This document shows, piece after piece, positions 60,001 to 64,000 of a DNA stretch of 64,000 nucleotides; position 1 is the first letter of the stretch, and each line of letters starts with the position of its first letter. Source of the DNA: Melitaea cinxia (Eukaryota > Arthropoda > Insecta > Lepidoptera > Nymphalidae). Under the pieces are notes generated by a model. That model had not been told where the DNA came from. It ran no database searches and saw only the letters and a list, made by a program, of their open reading frames with translations. Location: assembly GCF_905220565.1 (NCBI RefSeq), contig NC_059396.1, forward strand, positions 9,087,206 through 9,151,205, given 5' to 3'. The position numbers and the translations under genes were made by a program.

Positions 60001-63000
60001 AATTACTCATTTTATATTGCTTAGTTATCACATTAAGTCATATATACTCGTAATTACACAGTAAGTTCTCAGTTATATATTAAAATACTTTAACAGTTTT
60101 TTGTAGTTCTAAGACTAATGTTTAACTAAATAAAAAAGTAAATTTTAAAGTAAATTTAAACAGCCTGTAAATTTCTCATTGTTTGGTTGAGCCCTCTTCT
60201 ATGAAAGTTGAAGCTTGATTTACGACCGCCCCTATTTACATTGCGAGTATACGTGTCGCAGAATTTCTTGCGAAATAAGCAGATTTCGTCACATTAATTT
60301 TCTTCGCCCCTGGACGGAAGTAGTTATTATTTTTCCCTTCACTTTACTCTTAATTTATGAATAAAATAGAATGGAAAGTTTTTATATCAATTCCTACTAT
60401 GCCTCTAGATATTATTTGAAATTCCAACACATATTCCAAGTATTTGTGAGTAATGGAATAAAGAAACTTTATAATGTTGGTTACCAAGCAAATAAATGTT
60501 TAAAATTTGAATCTTAAATTATTTAACACAGAATTACTTACTCCTTTGAAAGAACTTTAAATAAATTGGAAAAAATATCAGAAGAATTCCATGAGCATTT
60601 TTCTGAAAGTATGGCTGTGTACAGGTGTGACAAAGGAGGTGAAAATGGCGTCACTAGACTTGCTTCAGTGAAATGTCCCGGAGGATTGGCGTTTGATATC
60701 GACCGTCAAACGTGTGACTGGAAAACCCATGTTAAGAATTGCGATACAATAGAAAGTAAGTTTTGTCCTTACAAGGAAGTGGTCGTGTGAAGGGCTAACT
60801 AACTAAAGTTCCGACAATATTAGTGTAAAATTATAACCACACGTTAGCCTCTTTCACGTCCGCTTCCTGTTTTTATATATTTATTAAAATTGTTATTCTT
60901 ATCGACGCAGGTGCACTAGATCAGGTCTTAAACAGATCACATGCCCATCGGGACTGAGTTTCGATCTCGATAAACAAACCTGCGACTGGAAGGGTAAAGT
61001 GACCAACTGTGACAAACTCGAGAGTAAGTGCGATAAAAAGTTATTCGCGAATAGCGAGCAAACGAGCTTGGGTGAAGGGGCCGCGTCGCACAGTAGATTT
61101 GGTATAATGCATGAGGCCCCGGACTAAGGAGAATATCCAAAGCAGGATGAATGCACTAGTTACGCATACTGAACTATACATAATATAATACTTATGTACA
61201 CCTAGCAATTTTAATTATTGAATTAAAACTTCTTTACACACGTTTAAGTTGGGGAGTAATCTGGTGAATGCGTGACGAAAGCGCTACAAAAAGTGTGATC
61301 GGCCGAGGTGAACGTAAGTTGAGAGGGAGTTATAAGTTAGATGGAGCTAAAGAAGTTTTACTTCAGTCGTGTAGCCTAAAGCACACTCGTTTTATCAATA
61401 TATACACATATGTAAATAAAAACAACAATATTTTCAATATACTATACTTACATAAATCTCTCGACACAAGCAAAGTGTAAGAATAAAGAAATTGTACACA
61501 ATTATTGGCCTGCATCTAATTTGATTACTTCTTCTATCTTTCATACATTTTTTCATACAACCTCATGCACTCTTTTATTATCTACATATCTTAATGCTAA
61601 AGCTTAAATTAACAAAAACTCACTAACATTTACCTTTTACGATTTGTTACTAATATATTTTCTTATAGCTTTCTAAGATATAAATGTTTAATAAGTACTG
61701 GTGAATTCTGCATAATCACTATAACACTCTTGTACTATACACTACCGCTTGACTTGTATAACTTTAGTAATCTTTTGTCATAATATGAAAAGGCTGCTCT
61801 GAAAACGCTTTTTATTGATTAAAAAAACCTTTCATATAATTTGAAACGGTATATAATTATTAAAAATATATTTAAAAATAAAACCGTTTTAACCATACTT
61901 TAACCGTAAAAACGTTTTCGTAATAGCCTCGTCATTTTTTTTTCGTTTTTAGTCTCGTGTTTTGGGGTTCTTCTTATCATCAAGTACTTTTTATTTTCAA
62001 TACTACATTCCATTTATTTAATAAATAATAGTTTTAAAAGTATACATTTTTCAAAGTAGTATTGACAATATTATACCCACATTGCAACTTCTTTTTTCCA
62101 CCATTCTCTTTTGTCGTACCTATTTTCTTATGAAATATCTAGAAATAATAAAGTTAATAACGTTACCTGTATCTTTTTAATGACTAATCATCTTTGAAGA
62201 ACTTAGCTATTTTCTAATAAACTTTATGCTGAGTTCCTCAGTTTCCTCATTAATTCTTTCTTACGTTAACCCCATCATCTTGTCAAGCTTCTTGAAATGC
62301 ATTTCCACTTCTCATAGGAACACTTACAAAAATATTTTATACACAGGTAAATCAAAATGTTGGTCACTTTATTATTATATAATAACGTGTTTTTCACAAA
62401 TACTTGAAATTATTCACAAGTCCTAGAAAGTTCTTCAGTAGGTTCCGAGGATAACAATGCTATATTTTCAGAACCAAGAAAAATTTTACCAATTTTGAAG
62501 ACCGATGAACCCATCTGTCCTGAAGGGAAACTAGCTTGCGGCAGTGGTGACTGCATCGAGAAAGAATTGTTCTGTAATGGAAAACCTGACTGCAAAGACG
62601 AATCTGATGAAAACGCATGCAGTAAGATTTATTTTGTGATGACATTGTGATGATTTTTGAGGTAGGGGCACAGCAGGAATTTCCTGCTCAAAATATGGAG
62701 CAGCCCGACTGGGGTAGTATCTCGACCTTACAGAAGATGACAGCTAAATAATACTGTTTTCAAGCAGTATTGTGTTCCTGTTGGTGAGTAAGGTGACCAG
62801 AGCTCCGGGGGAGGTATTGGGGATTGGATCGGCAACGCACTTGCAATGCTTCTGGTGTTGCAGGTGTCTATAAGCTACGGTAATCGCTTACCATCAGGTG
62901 AGCCGTACGCTTGTTTGTCGACCTAGTGGAATAAAAAAAAGACTGTTTCTAAAGTAGAATTATGGATAGTTACAAAGAAAGAGTATTTTTCCTAAAATGT

Positions 63001-64000
63001 TTTTCTAAAAACTTTTATCATACAATTCTGCCTCAAACATAATATAGCTTAACTACAGCTTTAAATAAAAATGTTACGAAATACATACTTTAAAAATTAG
63101 TGCTGAATAAAAATATCTTATTAAATATGTAAATTTATTTGTTTGTTATGACAAAAAATCTCGTATATAAGTTATTATCTTATTTCCAATATTAACTAAT
63201 TATTCAACCTTTTTACAGCTGTTGATGTAGATCCTAATAGAGCACCAGACTGTGACACCAATCAATGTAGACTACCAGACTGTTTCTGCTCAGCTGACGG
63301 AACGCGTATTCCTGGAGGAATTGAACCTACCCAAGTACCGCAGATGATTACAATCACTTTTAACGGTGCTGTAAATGTTGATAACATGGACTTATATGAC
63401 CAGATTTTCAATGGTAACCGTCACAACCCTAATGGTTGTCAAATTCGTGGAACATTTTTTGTCTCCCACAAGTACACAAATTATGCAGGAGTCCAAGAAT
63501 TACACCGCAAAGGACATGAAATTTCTGTTTTCTCAATTACTCACAAGGACGATCCAAATTACTGGACAAGTGGTAGCTACGATGACTGGTTAGCGGAAAT
63601 GGCTGGAGCGCGTCTTATTATTGAACGTTTCGCAAATATTACAGATGCTTCAATTATTGGTGTAAGGGCACCATATCTGCGCGTCGGAGGAAACAAGCAA
63701 TTCGAAATGATGGCTGATCAATATTTCGTATATGACGCTTCTATTACTGCTCCTTTAGGTCGTGTTCCCATTTGGCCATACACATTATATTTCCGTATGC
63801 CACACAAATGTAATGGTAATGCTCATAACTGTCCTTCAAGGAGCCATCCAGTATGGGAAATGGTAATGAATGAACTTGATAGAAGAGATGATCCAACCTT
63901 TGATGAATCATTGCCCGGTTGTCACGTAGTTGACTCTTGTTCAAACATTCAAACTGGTGATCAATTTGCACGTCTTTTACGTCACAACTTTAACCGTCAC
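56986..64000 (+). CDS. CDA2: Chitin deacetylase 2 (vermiform type), 3' end outside window
   Basis: Secreted chitin-modifying protein of cuticle and trachea. Coding exons: 56986-57037, 57859-58003, alternative 60625-60755 or 60911-61023, 62472-62621, 63219 to the right edge. This gives 420 or 414 residues; some 120 remain outside. Domains (414-residue form): signal peptide 1-17; peritrophin-A domain 44-99; LDLa 119-153; deacetylase domain from about 190. Unlike CDA1, motif 1 reads TFNGA (Asn202-Gly203 for Asp-Asp) and motif 2 reads FSITH (Phe258 for His); RAPYLRVGG is kept. So the usual base and zinc ligand are missing. Exon text, order and tandem position match insect CDA2. Confidence 0.95.
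57038..57858 (+). other. CDA2 intron 1
   Basis: 821 bp, phase 1. On the - strand 57580-57449 is a 132-nt open stretch between an acceptor-like aaatttag and a donor-like gtaagt. It is listed as a finding. Confidence 0.7.
57859..58003 (+). CDS. CDA2: CDA2 coding exon 2
   Basis: Acceptor cctatag. Mature N-terminus and first part of the chitin-binding domain (CDGRPADEYFRL). Donor GTCAGT, phase 2. Confidence 0.94.
58028..58245 (-). mobile_element. Helitron-like remnant in CDA2 intron 2
   Basis: Reversed: the left end is CTAG plus the hairpin region accccggcttcgcacgg; the body has aaatcggtttagcagtttcgg; the right end is ctctttataatat. It is the opposite strand of the family seen at 59378. It starts 24 bp after the exon 2 donor. 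Confidence 0.7.
59262..59896 (+). repeat. Interspersed repeat E, split by a Helitron
   Basis: Starts aaccaacttcaattacgtcg and ends gagaaccttctcc followed by aggaggttaaaaac. The second half repeats the start (gtaggtcgacaaaataaatagtcaag). I recognise this family from Lepidoptera by its end words. It is interrupted at 59378-59572. Confidence 0.65.
59378..59572 (+). mobile_element. Short non-autonomous Helitron inside repeat E
   Basis: 195 bp. 5' TCTATACTAATATTATAAAG after host A; 3' end gaagtcgcgggcagaag CTCG before host T. No target duplication, as expected. The ending CTCG departs from the usual CTRR. Confidence 0.75.
60625..60755 (+). CDS. CDA2: CDA2 alternative exon 3a
   Basis: 131 nt, acceptor gtgtacag, donor GTAAGT. 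Completes R66 and encodes 43 further residues (CDKGGENGVTRL, CPGGLAFDIDRQTCDW, KNCDTIE): the second half of the chitin-binding domain. Same entry and exit phase as exon 3b. Insect CDA2 genes are known to use alternative third exons. Confidence 0.88.
60911..61023 (+). CDS. CDA2: CDA2 alternative exon 3b
   Basis: 113 nt, acceptor gacgcag, donor GTAAGT. Encodes CTRSGLKQI, CPSGLSFDLDKQTCDW and TNCDKLE: an alternative second half of the chitin-binding domain, six residues shorter than 3a. It lies 155 bp after 3a. Confidence 0.9.
61024..62471 (+). other. CDA2 intron 3
   Basis: 1.45 kb, AT-rich. No repeat recognised. Confidence 0.65.
62472..62621 (+). CDS. CDA2: CDA2 coding exon 4 (LDLa module)
   Basis: Acceptor tattttcag, donor GTAAGA, 150 nt. 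Encodes KPRKILPILKTDEP and the six-Cys LDLa module ending ESDENAC. An alternative acceptor 33 nt earlier (ttcttcag, exon start 62439) is also in frame and would add 11 residues. Confidence 0.93.
62656..62941. repeat. Interspersed repeat F in CDA2 intron 4
   Basis: Starts gaggtaggggcacagcagg, includes cagtattgtgttcctgttgg and cgcttaccatcaggtgagcc, and ends in an A-run after gacctagtgg. I recognise these words as a very common lepidopteran repeat. No ORF. Confidence 0.7.
63219..64000 (+). CDS. CDA2: CDA2 coding exon 5, partial
   Basis: Acceptor tttttacag. Encodes the deacetylase domain from Val155 on, and runs out of the window inside the domain at a codon boundary. It contains TFNGA, FSITH, RAPYLRVGG and YFRMPHKC. 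It has no intron where CDA1 has its fourth. Confidence 0.95.

Larger units (their letters stand above)
58004..60624 (+). other. CDA2 intron 2
   Basis: 2.6 kb, with Helitron remnants at 58028 and 59378 and repeat E at 59262-59896. Confidence 0.75.

Overview
This looks like nuclear DNA from a moth or butterfly (Lepidoptera). It is AT-rich, has spliced genes with GT/AG introns, and is packed with repeats that I recognise as typical of lepidopteran genomes: tRNA-derived SINEs, Helitron remnants with CTAG 3' ends, RTE- and R1-like LINE pieces, a mariner, a hAT MITE and a BEL/Pao retrotransposon. Assignments come from reading motifs, without database searches.

The gene content centres on the two tandem, same-strand group I chitin deacetylase genes of insect cuticle and trachea. 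CDA1 (serpentine type) is complete at 38155-46771 in five coding exons (539 aa). CDA2 (vermiform type) starts at 56986 and runs off the right edge. Both encode a signal peptide, a chitin-binding peritrophin-A domain, an LDL-receptor class A module and a polysaccharide deacetylase (NodB) domain. CDA1 keeps the catalytic Asp-Asp and both zinc histidines; CDA2 lacks the Asp pair and one His. CDA2 has two alternative third exons whose phases make double inclusion or double skipping run into stops. A terminal exon of an unidentified + strand gene lies at 2452-2580. On the - strand, a TATA box and signal-peptide exon (48714-48875), which the ORF track misses because it is short, and a cysteine-rich terminal exon inside CDA1 intron 1 (41911-42075) are in the same phase and may form one antisense gene overlapping CDA1.

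The left half (1-36.9 kb) is mostly a transposon graveyard. In order: SINEs; an R1-like LINE 3' end; a dead mariner beside a near-perfect 73-nt hairpin; a young BEL/Pao element (8949-17219, LTRs differing at 1 of 225 positions, 5-bp target duplication) that carries an envelope-like gene after integrase but is interrupted by frame breaks and a stop; an RTE pseudogene with a GC-rich poly(A)-tailed insertion flanked by a 13-bp duplication; a Helitron containing an 8-bp minisatellite and an array of about 280-bp units; a second RTE pseudogene; a hAT MITE; a solo LTR; and a frameshifted fossil of a positive-strand RNA virus superfamily 1 helicase at 31697-32190. The right half (37-64 kb) is the chitin deacetylase locus, with scattered MITE and Helitron remnants in introns and spacers.
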